A DNA stretch of 64,000 nucleotides from Bacteroidota bacterium (GTDB taxonomy: Bacteria > Bacteroidota > Bacteroidia > Flavobacteriales > Weeksellaceae), in assembly GCA_023394415.1 (NCBI GenBank), contig JAEXAR010000033.1, positions 1 through 64,000 on the forward strand, written 5' to 3'. The translations under genes were made by a program, and so were the position numbers. The notes beneath the pieces were generated by a model. That model was not told the origin of the DNA. It saw nothing but the letters and a program-made list of their open reading frames with translations, and did no database searches. Shown here in pieces: positions 50,767-59,425 of the stretch; positions within the stretch are counted from its first letter, which is position 1, and each line of letters opens with the position of its first letter.

Positions 50767-50889
50767 ATCGGGATAGAACTCGGACAAGCGATTGTAGCGA
50801 AAATCCTTTTGCGTAGCAAAAGATTGCAGCGAAAAGCGCGGTCCCATTATTATTTGAAGTGGGATGAGTGTGGAAAATAATAATGGGAT
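50767..50889. repeat. Dispersed repeat with hairpin, copy 2, plus adjoining palindrome
   Basis: CTTTTGC (50806-50812) pairs with GCAAAAG (50816-50822), flanked by direct copies of GATTGYAGCGAAAA on both sides, as in copy 1 at 2547. Next to it, CCCATTATTATTT (50842) faces AAAATAATAATGGG (50873-50886) as a second hairpin. A 94-codon minus frame across this region is an artefact of the repeat. Confidence 0.65.
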
Positions 50890-50906
50890 GGCCCATAAAA
50901 AAACAT

Positions 50907-50938
50907 AAAAAAACCGGAACCCCAAATGTTCCGGTTAA
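50907..50938 (-). terminator. Terminator of the DUF2007-like gene
   Basis: AACCGGAAC (50912-50920) pairs with GTTCCGGTT (50928-50936), with a U-run on the minus strand, about 50 bases after the stop codon. Confidence 0.85.
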
Positions 50939-50984
50939 AGTAGTAAAATTTAAAATTATGAAATTATTTTGGGTTAAACATTTG

Positions 50985-51212
50985 TTACTTATCCGTTTTT
51001 TGTAGCCAAGAATCGATAATATCGAATGCTTTTTTCTCATCCTCGAGGCTTACCATTATTTTAAGGGTTGTAGCTGTAGGAGTTGTGGTAAAAGTCATAT
51101 ACTTGTTTTCAACGGTGTTATTAATTCCTGCTTCTGCAAGTTTTGATTTTACCAACTGTATTTCCTGCTGTACTTCACTTTCAAATACTGAAACTTTTGT
51201 TCTCTTATTCAT
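50985..51212 (-). CDS. DUF2007-like putative signal-transducing protein
   Basis: The protein has 75 residues. The pattern fits DUF2007: an opening strand (KVSVFESEV), a helix (QQEIQLVKSKLAEAGIN), a strand pair, and a final KIMVSLEDEKKAFDIIDSW, a ferredoxin-like alpha/beta fold related to GlnB-type proteins. The ligand is unknown. There is no signal peptide. It is monocistronic, with a clear terminator and a near-consensus -7 box (TAACTTTA) about 30 bases upstream on the minus strand. Confidence 0.7.
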   Translation of the reverse strand: MNKRTKVSVFESEVQQEIQLVKSKLAEAGINNTVENKYMTFTTTPTATTLKIMVSLEDEKKAFDIIDSWLQKTDK

Positions 51213-51283
51213 AGGCTTTCTACATTTTAGACTCTAAAGTTACAAAAAATTTAACAAATTCATAAAAAATCAATAAAATCAAT

Positions 51284-52567
51284 TTAATTTTTAGAGGAAT
51301 ACTTTTCCTTGTATCTTCTGTAAAGTTCTTTCTGCTGATTATTGAGATTTAGCTGTCTTCCGTCGATAAACGCTTCAGTAACATTGTTGGTTAACTGATC
51401 TAAGGCATCACCGTCCGAAATGAACAACGTTGCACTTTTACCAACCTCGAGGCTACCATAATCTTTATCGATCCCCAGAATTTTTGCTGCATTAAGAGTG
51501 ATGCTTTGCAATGCTTTTTCCTTATCTAAACCGTGAGCAACAGTAGTTCCTGCAAGAAACGGTAGATTTCTGGAATCTGAAAAATCTTTCCTTGCACTGT
51601 AATCTAAAGCGTGAAGAATCCCTTTATCGGAAACCATTTTAGCAAACTGATAAGGCAACATTGGTGATGCTGAATCGTTTGGTGGTAATGAATGTGGGTT
51701 GGTTACGACTAAAGGAAATCCTGCTTTTTTAATATCATCCAATACGCTTACCAAAGACGCATCTCCTAAAAGAACAGTTTTCTTTATACCATTGTCCTGA
51801 GCAAATTTTATGGCTTCTAAAGCTTCATTGGCTCCCGAAACATCAATAAAAACGGTTTTTGAGCCGCTGTAAACAGGTTCAATAGCTTCCAGTTTATAAT
51901 CTTTAATTCCAGACTTTGGAACGTAGGTTTTTGCTCTTGCGAAGAGAGATTTAAGTTCCATTATTGCAGCATCACGACGGTCTTTCATCTCTTTATTTCG
52001 TTTCTCGTCGGTTGATTTACGATTTTCCGGCCATGTTACGTGTAGTACATTGTCTTTAGCAACGACAGCATCTTCCCAGTTCCAACCATCAAGATTCATC
52101 ACAGAAGAAGTGCCTTTAAGATAACCATTTGCTAAAACCGGCTGTGTTAGAAGTATCCCATTGGTTCTGATAACGGGAATAACGTGGCTATCGGTATTGA
52201 AGGCTATCATTGTTCTTACTTCCGGTACAAAAGCATTGGATTCTCTGTAATCTACCGTTGCATTGGTAGCAGAGATTTCCACCAAACCAAGTGAATTATT
52301 TAGCAGTATGAAGCCGGGATAAACGTGTTTTCCGGTAGCTTTGATTACTTTCGCATTGGAAGGAACGTCACCATTAAGCGAGATGATTTTCCCGTTTTCA
52401 AAAACAATGGTTCCATTTTGTAATACACTTCCGGTAGCCGTGTGAATCGTGGCTCCAGTGATGGCAACCGGAACACTTTGTTTAGGTGCTGGTGCAGGAC
52501 GCTGCGCAGAAATGAATCCGGATATTAAAACTGTGAATGATAATATTTTGAATATTGATTTTTTCAT
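51284..52567 (-). CDS. Secreted amidohydrolase-like protein lacking the HxH metal motif
   Basis: The protein has 427 residues. A signal peptide (~1-21, ending SGFISAQ) leads to a composite amidohydrolase fold: an N-terminal beta sandwich (AITGATIHTATGSVLQNGTIVFENGKIISLNG) and a barrel with GTTVAHGLDKEKALQSITLNAAKILGIDKDYGSLEVGKSATLFIS. In active relatives HVYPGFI would be followed by HxH, but here the sequence reads LLNNSLG, so metal binding is probably lost. It lies 13 bases downstream of the larger amidohydrolase gene and is probably its partner in the periplasm. Confidence 0.78.
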   Translation of the reverse strand: MKKSIFKILSFTVLISGFISAQRPAPAPKQSVPVAITGATIHTATGSVLQNGTIVFENGKIISLNGDVPSNAKVIKATGKHVYPGFILLNNSLGLVEISATNATVDYRESNAFVPEVRTMIAFNTDSHVIPVIRTNGILLTQPVLANGYLKGTSSVMNLDGWNWEDAVVAKDNVLHVTWPENRKSTDEKRNKEMKDRRDAAIMELKSLFARAKTYVPKSGIKDYKLEAIEPVYSGSKTVFIDVSGANEALEAIKFAQDNGIKKTVLLGDASLVSVLDDIKKAGFPLVVTNPHSLPPNDSASPMLPYQFAKMVSDKGILHALDYSARKDFSDSRNLPFLAGTTVAHGLDKEKALQSITLNAAKILGIDKDYGSLEVGKSATLFISDGDALDQLTNNVTEAFIDGRQLNLNNQQKELYRRYKEKYSSKN

Positions 52568-52580
52568 TTTTGATGTAATT

Positions 52581-55556
52581 TTAGTGTTCGTGGCTATGCT
52601 CCTCTCCTTCTAAAGTATCGCAGTGATAGAGGATTTTGGTTTCTTTTTTAACAGCCTGCGTATTTCCTTTTTTAGCATCATCGGAAAACAGCATCTTCTG
52701 AACCAGCCTGTTTTTTTCGTCTCTTACCATTTTGTCCTTAATGGGCTGTGTTGCAGCATCATAATATAAAATACCATCTACAAAAGTTTTATCAACTTTG
52801 GCATAAATACTTAAAGGATTATCCGTCCAAAGCACCAAATCCGCATCTTTACCAGATTCTATAGAACCTACACTTTTGTCTACCTGCATCATTTTTGCGG
52901 GGTTAAGTGTTACCAATTTCCAAGCTTCTTCTTGTGAAACGTTACCATATTTTACTGCTTTCCCAGCTTCCTGATTGAGTCTTCTCGCCATTTCTGCATC
53001 ATCTGAATTGATGGCAGTGTTTACACCCGCCTGAAGAAGGAGCGCTGCATTGTAAGGAATAGCCTCACGAACTTCTTCCTTGTAAGCCCACCAGTCTGAA
53101 AATGTAGAAGCATTCACACCATGTGCTTTCATTTTATCGGCTACCTTGTAACCTTCAAGAATGTGTGTAAAAGTCTGAACTTTAAATCCGAATTTATCTG
53201 CTACATCCATCAGCATATTAATCTCGCTCTGTACATAAGAGTGACATGTGATAAAACGTTGAGTATTCAGAATTTCAGCCATTGTTTCCAAACGAAGATC
53301 TTTTCTGTAATTTTTGTTGGTAGATTTTTCTTTTTGATACTCCTGTGCTCTGGTAAACCAAAAATCGAAAGCCTGCTCTACACCTCCTCTTGATTGAGGA
53401 AAACGATTCGGATTGTTGCCCCAGTTACTTTGTTTCACGTTTTCACCAAGTGCAAATTTGATGTAGCCTTTCGCATCCGGAAACCTCATGTTTTCCATAT
53501 TCTCACCCCATTTAAATTTAACAATTGATGATTGACCTCCAACAGGATTTGCAGAGCCGTGAAGCTGTTGCGCAGCAGTTACGCCTCCCGCTAATTGTCT
53601 GTAGAAATTAACATCATCAGGATTCAAAGCATCTCCCATTCGTACTTCACCGGAATTATTTGCACCTGCTTCGTTTACTCCTCGGGATAAACCGATGTGA
53701 GTATGTTCATCAAAAATACCGTTGGTAAGGTGCATATTGGTACCATCAATCACCATTGCTCCCGCTGTTGAAAGCCCGGAACCAACCTGAACAATTTTAC
53801 CTTTAGATACTTTTACATCCAAATTTTTAGCGATGCCTTTGTTTGTATTGGTCCATACAGTAGCATTTTTAATCACATAATCTTTTTGTGTTGGAAGGGT
53901 TTCGGTACCAAAAGCTGAAAATGGATACCAAATTTTTCCCGGTTCATCCAATTTGTTTACAGCTTCTTTTTTGGCTTCAGGCTCGAAAGGTTTTACATAA
54001 TTGATACTGAAGGGAACATTGTTTCCATCCTTATTAATTGCATAGCCTATTCTGTTTTTAAAATCAGTGATTGGGTAAATAACACGATAATTTTGCAAAG
54101 AGTCGTTTGGAAGTTTCAGCTCCATTGCAAGTTTGTAATCTGCAACGCCCAATTTTACCTTACCTTTTTTGTCGCCTTGTGAAATTTCAGCATCCGGCTT
54201 CGTAATCTTACCTTTTATTTTAAGATCATAAGTTTGGTTGTTCACGGTTACTTTATATTCTCCGCGCACATCATTTTCAGGCATTCTATTGATGACATTC
54301 TGCTTACCCTGAACCCAATTTTCATAAATCACAGATTCTTTGTTAAATAAATCATCTGAAGCCATTATGAAGTTAGCATAAGCACCATTCGTCAGTTTAC
54401 CAAGATTGGATACCTGTAGCAACTGAGCCGGTTTTTCGGTCAAAGATTGAAGAATTTCTTCTTTTGAAAGTCCTAATTTATTGAGTTCTCTTAATTTATC
54501 GAGGAAAGAACCTTTGTCTTTCAACTTAAACATTGTTAATGCGAACGGCACTTTTTCTTTGGCTAAATACACAGCATTATAAGGAGCTAATTCCCAATGT
54601 TTTAAATCCGCAACATCCAAATCTTCAACATCCAGAGCATCCTGAATTTGATAAGGTTTAGGATATTCTAAAGGAAGAATTAAAGTTCCGTTAGTAGCTT
54701 TTATTTCTTTTGCTCTTTGATATTCATTCCCGGAACCCAAAAAGATAAACTGTTGTCCTGCCTCATCCCCAATTTTATCAGCTCTTAAAACATCCCATTT
54801 CTCAACGGTTTCGATAATGGTGGGAAGTTTTTTGTAATTATTAAAAGCTTCAAGATTAGTATTTTTCTGAATATTTGAGCCGCCTTTTGCATACCAATCT
54901 GCATCGAGATAAGCCTGACGAATTAAAGCAATAGAACCCACTAAAGAACTGGGATAAGACATCTTAGAATTTCCTTTGTTGAAAGAAAGCAAAAACGCCG
55001 CATCTTCTTTCAAAATTTTATCTGTAGCCAAGCCTTCCCCAAGTCCGATAAGCACAGCAGAACCACGCACAATGCCATCTTCATTAAAACTCAATACCGA
55101 ACCAAATCCTTGATTAAGATAATCCTGATAATCTTTAGACTGATTGGTGAAATTATTGGCTGCTCTGGTATCAGCTTTTACGGCATCGTTATAGGCTGCG
55201 GAAGTTGCTTCTGCAGGAAGATATGAACTGCCCGGATTGTATTCGTTTCTTTTGGCTTTCTCAACACCTACATTTGCGTAAGGATCGATAAATGAAGGAT
55301 ACACATAAGATCCGCGACCATCTAAAACCACGGCATTTTTAGGAATTGCTACTTTGCCGGAAGCAATCACTTTACCCTCCTGAAAAACCAAAACAGCATC
55401 TTCAATCTTGGTTTTATAATCTTGATAAAGGGTAATGTTTTTTACTGCATACACGCTTTTGTCTTTACCTTTGGTATCATTAGGCCAATAACCAACTTGT
55501 GCTTGAAACCCAATAAAAAAGCCAATGGAAAGAACTGTGAAGACTCTCTTTAACAT
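52581..55556 (-). CDS. Large secreted double amidohydrolase
   Basis: The protein has 991 residues. A signal peptide (~1-19, GFFIGFQAQ) precedes two amidohydrolase-like halves. The first (to ~430) has YVYPSFIDPYANVG where HxH is expected, so it looks inactive. The second (from ~555) keeps GIFDEHTHIGLSRG with an intact HxH, further His in TCHSYVQSE and FTHILEGYK, and Asp in INSDDAEMARR. It resembles imidazolonepropionase-type hydrolases or prolidases acting on cyclic amides or peptides in the periplasm. The end is His-rich (EHSHEH). It forms an operon with the gene at 51284. Confidence 0.82.
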   Translation of the reverse strand: MLKRVFTVLSIGFFIGFQAQVGYWPNDTKGKDKSVYAVKNITLYQDYKTKIEDAVLVFQEGKVIASGKVAIPKNAVVLDGRGSYVYPSFIDPYANVGVEKAKRNEYNPGSSYLPAEATSAAYNDAVKADTRAANNFTNQSKDYQDYLNQGFGSVLSFNEDGIVRGSAVLIGLGEGLATDKILKEDAAFLLSFNKGNSKMSYPSSLVGSIALIRQAYLDADWYAKGGSNIQKNTNLEAFNNYKKLPTIIETVEKWDVLRADKIGDEAGQQFIFLGSGNEYQRAKEIKATNGTLILPLEYPKPYQIQDALDVEDLDVADLKHWELAPYNAVYLAKEKVPFALTMFKLKDKGSFLDKLRELNKLGLSKEEILQSLTEKPAQLLQVSNLGKLTNGAYANFIMASDDLFNKESVIYENWVQGKQNVINRMPENDVRGEYKVTVNNQTYDLKIKGKITKPDAEISQGDKKGKVKLGVADYKLAMELKLPNDSLQNYRVIYPITDFKNRIGYAINKDGNNVPFSINYVKPFEPEAKKEAVNKLDEPGKIWYPFSAFGTETLPTQKDYVIKNATVWTNTNKGIAKNLDVKVSKGKIVQVGSGLSTAGAMVIDGTNMHLTNGIFDEHTHIGLSRGVNEAGANNSGEVRMGDALNPDDVNFYRQLAGGVTAAQQLHGSANPVGGQSSIVKFKWGENMENMRFPDAKGYIKFALGENVKQSNWGNNPNRFPQSRGGVEQAFDFWFTRAQEYQKEKSTNKNYRKDLRLETMAEILNTQRFITCHSYVQSEINMLMDVADKFGFKVQTFTHILEGYKVADKMKAHGVNASTFSDWWAYKEEVREAIPYNAALLLQAGVNTAINSDDAEMARRLNQEAGKAVKYGNVSQEEAWKLVTLNPAKMMQVDKSVGSIESGKDADLVLWTDNPLSIYAKVDKTFVDGILYYDAATQPIKDKMVRDEKNRLVQKMLFSDDAKKGNTQAVKKETKILYHCDTLEGEEHSHEH

Positions 55557-55589
55557 AAGTTATTAATTTTTATTTTTTTCACTAATTAA

Positions 55590-55597
55590 CAAATTTA
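55590..55597 (-). promoter_or_regulatory. -7 promoter box (TAAATTTG) of the amidohydrolase operon
   Basis: A perfect TAnnTTTG match on the minus strand 33 bases before the ATG at 55556. Confidence 0.5.
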
Positions 55598-55691
55598 TAA
55601 ATAATTATTAATTATAGGATAATATAAAACAATAATAACCGAACACAGATGTACGGTTACTATTGTTTTAAGAAAATTTAGATGATTTTAT

Positions 55692-57029
55692 CTAAAAGCC
55701 TCTTTGCAAAATTTTCTCAATTTTATCTAAAGCAAGTTGTATTTCTTCTTCTTTCACATTAAGATGTGGACGGAAACGGATAGAACGATCACCACAAGAA
55801 AGAATAATAACGTGTTCATTATAAAGTTCTTCACGCATTCTGTCACGTTCCTCACCGGAAGGCAAATCTATAGCACACATTAAGCCTCTGCCTCTTGCTG
55901 CGGAAATTTTTTCCGGATATTGGTGTTCCAGATTTTTTAATCCGTTTAAAAGATAATCACCTACAATTTTGGCATTTTCACAAAGATTTTCATTTTCAAT
56001 AACTTCTAAAATAAGCTTCAAACGACACATATCAATGAAGTTTCCGCCAAAAGTGGAATTGATTCTCGAACTTTCCCTGAAAACATTATTCGGAACCTCA
56101 TCAAATTTGGCTTTGTTTGCAAGTACACCACAAACTTGGGTTTTCTTTCCAAAAGAAATAATGTCCGGTTTCGCTGTGAAATGTTCAAAAGCCCACATTT
56201 TACCTGTTATTCCAATTCCTGTTTGTACTTCATCAAAAATGAGAAGCACTTCGTTATCATCACAAATTTTTCTTAATCCCAAGAAGAATTCGTCACGGAA
56301 GTGATGATCACCGCCTTCAGCTTGTATTGGCTCAATGATGATGCAAGCCACTCTATTAGGATTTGAAATAATGGCTTGTTGAATATTTAGCAATGCTAAA
56401 TTTTCATTTTTAATGGTTTCTTCCAAATTCTCGTTGGTAATCGGAAAATTCAAGTGAGGATTAATAATTCTTGGCCAGTCAAATTTTGGGAAATATTGGT
56501 ATTTTCTTGGGTCTGAAGTATTGGTTAAGCTTAAGGTATAACCACTTCTTCCGTGAAATGCTTGACGAAAATGAATACAGATGTCGCCTTCAACACTCAA
56601 GCCTTTTTCAAAATTTTTACGTGTTTTCCAGTCGAAACAAGCTTTCATAGCGTTTTCTACGGCCAAAGTTCCGCCCGAAATAAAGAAAGCGTACTGAAGA
56701 TGTTCTGGAATAGCTACTTTTTCAAAAACTTCCATAAATTCAGCATATTCTTCCGAATAAACGTCTGCCAAAGTTGGTTTATTGATGGCCATTTTACCAA
56801 GCCATTCAGTATTTTTCACCAAATGTGGATGGTTATATCCGATGGAAGCCGATGCAAACATCGAAAACATATCGAGATAATCGTTCCCAGAAATTTTATC
56901 GTGTATCCACGAACCATGAGATTTTTCAAGATCCATTACAAAATCGAAACCGTCTGCCAGAATATGTCTGGAAAGCGTTTCCTTTACTTTGTTGGTAACT
57001 TCAGGATGCGATGCAATTGCGTTATTCAT
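55692..57029 (-). CDS. lat: L-lysine 6-transaminase
   Basis: The protein has 445 residues. It moves the epsilon-amino group of lysine to 2-oxoglutarate, giving 2-aminoadipate semialdehyde, which cyclises to piperideine-6-carboxylate (P6C). Class III aminotransferase features are FFISGGTLAVENAMKACFDWKTR near 115-137, AFHGRSGYTLSLTNT near 160, EPIQAEGGD near 232, IFDEVQTGIGITG near 263, and the PLP Lys in IISFGKKTQVCGVL near 291. The start and FMVDGFDFVMD-like opening match LAT proteins. The downstream enzyme gene lies at 57375. Confidence 0.92.
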   Translation of the reverse strand: MNNAIASHPEVTNKVKETLSRHILADGFDFVMDLEKSHGSWIHDKISGNDYLDMFSMFASASIGYNHPHLVKNTEWLGKMAINKPTLADVYSEEYAEFMEVFEKVAIPEHLQYAFFISGGTLAVENAMKACFDWKTRKNFEKGLSVEGDICIHFRQAFHGRSGYTLSLTNTSDPRKYQYFPKFDWPRIINPHLNFPITNENLEETIKNENLALLNIQQAIISNPNRVACIIIEPIQAEGGDHHFRDEFFLGLRKICDDNEVLLIFDEVQTGIGITGKMWAFEHFTAKPDIISFGKKTQVCGVLANKAKFDEVPNNVFRESSRINSTFGGNFIDMCRLKLILEVIENENLCENAKIVGDYLLNGLKNLEHQYPEKISAARGRGLMCAIDLPSGEERDRMREELYNEHVIILSCGDRSIRFRPHLNVKEEEIQLALDKIEKILQRGF

Positions 57030-57044
57030 ATACTTTTTATTTTT

Positions 57045-57340
57045 GTTTCAAGTTTCAAGTTTCAGATTTCAGGTTTTAAACTGCTAAAAAAAATATTGAT
57101 GAGTTTCATTTTACCTGTTGTGCATTTAGAAAAGATTTCACGCAAAGGTGCAATGATTATATTCTTTGACTTTATTTTTTAATTACTGATTATTGCATTT
57201 TTAAAATTCACAAAGTTATCTTCAAGTTTCTTTTCAAAAGAAAAAATTAAGAATAGTGATATTAAAAGTAAAAGATTCTTCATTTCGCTACTGAACTTCG
57301 TTCGTAAAACTTCGTTTTATATTCAGAATGACAAATCGCA
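57045..57340. repeat. Repeat-rich gap between lysine-catabolism genes
   Basis: This 345-base gap starts with tandem GTTTCAA/GTTTCAG units (57045-57073). It ends with a dispersed-repeat block (57283-57332) holding two ACTTCGTT words and CAGAATGACA, the latter shared with the repeat at 17323. A 34-codon ORF lies between them. Confidence 0.5.
57179..57283 (-). CDS. Possible 34-residue secreted peptide
   Basis: ATG at 57283 reads MKNLLLLISLFLIFSFEKKLED and ends NAIISN. The first 16 residues look like a signal peptide or membrane anchor, and the rest is short and polar. No promoter box was seen and the surroundings are repeats, so it may be a remnant of a longer secreted protein or chance coding. 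Confidence 0.25.
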   Translation of the reverse strand: MKNLLLLISLFLIFSFEKKLEDNFVNFKNAIISN

Positions 57341-57374
57341 AAAAAAATCCAGCATCAATCTTCCTCCTTTCTCC

Positions 57375-58940
57375 TTACAAATCGAATTTAATTCCCTGTG
57401 CTAAAGGCAATTGTGTACTGTAATTAATAGTATTGGTTTGTCTTCTCATATAATATTTCCAAACATCAGAACCGGATTCTCTTCCGCCTCCGGTTTCTTT
57501 TTCGCCACCAAAAGCACCGCCAATTTCAGCTCCGGAAGTTCCGATATTCACGTTAGCAATTCCACAATCAGAACCGGCGTGAGAAAGGAATAATTCTGCT
57601 TCACGAAGATTTTGAGTCATAATTGCAGAACTTAAACCTTGTGGAACATCATTTTGCATTGCAATGGCATCATCCAAATTTTTATATTTCATTAAATAAA
57701 GAATAGGTGCAAAGGTTTCGTGCTGTACAATTTCGTAGGAATTTTCTACTTCTGCAATACACGGTTTCACATAGCAACCTGATGAGTAGTTTTTACCTTT
57801 CAAAACTTCGCCTTCTACCACAAATGTTCCGCCTTCTTTTTTGCATTTTGCAATGGCAGATTCATATTGTTTTACAGCATCAACGTCGATTAAAGGCCCA
57901 ACATGATTTTTCTCGTCTAAAGGATTTCCGATTTTCAATTGTCCATATGCCTTTACCAAACGGTTTTTCACTTCATCATAAACACTTTCGTGGATTATTA
58001 ATCTTCGGGTTGACGTACATCTTTGTCCAGCTGTTCCTACCGCTCCGAAAACTGCTCCGATGATAGACATATCCAAATCCGCATGTTCAGTAATAATAAT
58101 GGCATTATTACCACCCAATTCAAGAATTGATTTTCCGAAACGTTCTGCAACTTTGGATCCGACCATTCTTCCCACTCTTGTGGAACCTGTGAAGGATACG
58201 AGAGAAACATTTTTATCCTCTACCAATTTTTGCCCTACAGTGTGATCCCCAACTATCATCCCCGAAATACCTTCAGGCAAATTATTTTCTTTTAAAACTT
58301 CTGCGATAATATTTTGACATGCAATAGCGCAAAGTCCTACTTTTTCAGACGGCTTCCAAACGGTTACGTTTCCACAAATCCAAGCTAAAGCTGTATTCCA
58401 GCTCCAAACAGCTACCGGAAAATTGAAGGCAGAGATAATCCCCACAATTCCTAGCGGATGATACTGCTCGTACATACGGTGCAAAGGTCTTTCGGAATGC
58501 ATGGTAAAACCCTGCAACTGACGCGAAAGTCCTACTGCAAAATCACAGATATCAATCATTTCCTGCACTTCGCCAAGACCTTCCTGAAGCGATTTTCCCA
58601 TTTCATAAGACACCAATTTTCCTAGATCGCCTTTTTTCTCGCGCAGTTTATTTCCGAACTGCCTTACCAATTCACCACGTTTTGGTGCAGGCATTAACCG
58701 AAATTCCAAAAAAGCTTTTTTAGCCGATGCTATCACTTTTTCGTAATCTTTTTCGTTACCGGATTTTATTTTAGCAATCAGTTTTCCGTCTGTTGGTGAA
58801 TAACTTTCAACCATATCACCACTGCCAAAGTATTTTCCACCGCTGGAAACACCTTTATTTTCAGATTTAATTCCTAAATTTTTGAGAGATTTTTCAATGC
58901 CAAAATCTTTTTCTTTTTTAGCCATATTTTGCAGTTTCAT
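57375..58940 (-). CDS. amaB: Aldehyde dehydrogenase, piperideine-6-carboxylate dehydrogenase type (ALDH7/AmaB)
   Basis: The protein has 521 residues; the sixth codon (MAKKEKDFGI) is a likelier start. The ALDH core has SAFNFPVAVWSWNTALAWICGN near 170, the coenzyme loop FTGSTRVGRMVG near 243, the general base in ILELGGNNAII near 270, and the catalytic Cys in GTAGQRCTSTRRL near 308. The sequence type is ALDH7, which oxidises 2-aminoadipate semialdehyde to 2-aminoadipate with NAD. Together with lat downstream it makes a two-step lysine degradation route. Confidence 0.9.
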   Translation of the reverse strand: MKLQNMAKKEKDFGIEKSLKNLGIKSENKGVSSGGKYFGSGDMVESYSPTDGKLIAKIKSGNEKDYEKVIASAKKAFLEFRLMPAPKRGELVRQFGNKLREKKGDLGKLVSYEMGKSLQEGLGEVQEMIDICDFAVGLSRQLQGFTMHSERPLHRMYEQYHPLGIVGIISAFNFPVAVWSWNTALAWICGNVTVWKPSEKVGLCAIACQNIIAEVLKENNLPEGISGMIVGDHTVGQKLVEDKNVSLVSFTGSTRVGRMVGSKVAERFGKSILELGGNNAIIITEHADLDMSIIGAVFGAVGTAGQRCTSTRRLIIHESVYDEVKNRLVKAYGQLKIGNPLDEKNHVGPLIDVDAVKQYESAIAKCKKEGGTFVVEGEVLKGKNYSSGCYVKPCIAEVENSYEIVQHETFAPILYLMKYKNLDDAIAMQNDVPQGLSSAIMTQNLREAELFLSHAGSDCGIANVNIGTSGAEIGGAFGGEKETGGGRESGSDVWKYYMRRQTNTINYSTQLPLAQGIKFDL

Positions 58941-59162
58941 AAGTTCTTAAAAGTAAAAATTTTTAAGCAGACGGCAAAACTTTAAGTAGAATTTAAAATA
59001 TTTTTAACCCAATTATGAATATCAATTAAATAAATTAACCTTTACGCTCTTTTTTTGATGTTTTTTTTAAAAAAATAAATATTAGAATGATTTTCGAAAA
59101 AATTAAAAAACAAAAACATCTAATTGGATTAACTTGAAAGCGTTAGTTTAAAGCAAAAGCTC

Positions 59163-59170
59163 TAAATTTG
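59163..59170 (+). promoter_or_regulatory. -7 promoter box (TAAATTTG) of the 54-residue protein
   Basis: A perfect TAnnTTTG match 15 bases before the ATG at 59185. The rest of the 58941-59160 gap is AT-rich with nothing else recognised. Confidence 0.55.
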
Positions 59171-59184
59171 AAAAAAAAATTGAA

Positions 59185-59349
59185 ATGAATACTTCTCCGG
59201 AAGCCAATCCCGAACATAACTCCAAATTCAAAAAATGGTTCAAACGTGTTGGTGTTGGCGGTTTGATATTTTTTACCGTAAAAGGTTTGGTTTGGTTGGT
59301 GATTTTCTATTTTGGAGCAGATGCTCTGGAAGGTTGTATTTCCAAGTAA
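59185..59349 (+). CDS. Small single-helix membrane protein, 54 residues
   Basis: ATG 59185 reads MNTSPEANPEHNSKFKKW, with a basic KRVGVGG turn, then one hydrophobic segment at ~residues 26-45 (GLIFFTVKGLVWLVIFYFGA) and a polar end (CISK). The positive-inside rule places the N-terminus in the cytoplasm. It has a perfect promoter box at the right distance and a normal Kozak-less start as elsewhere here, so I think it is real although short. Function unknown. Confidence 0.62.
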   Translation: MNTSPEANPEHNSKFKKWFKRVGVGGLIFFTVKGLVWLVIFYFGADALEGCISK

Positions 59350-59425
59350 TATGCTCTTTAACAAGTTAAAATAGGCTTCTCGATACTCTCATTGAATTCG
59401 CTACTCGAAGTGACATGAATCAATT

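Noticed and set aside
50756..51040. 94-codon minus-strand frame
   Set aside because: It reads through the dispersed repeat, a terminator hairpin and the end of the DUF2007-like gene out of frame. No promoter or homology is visible.
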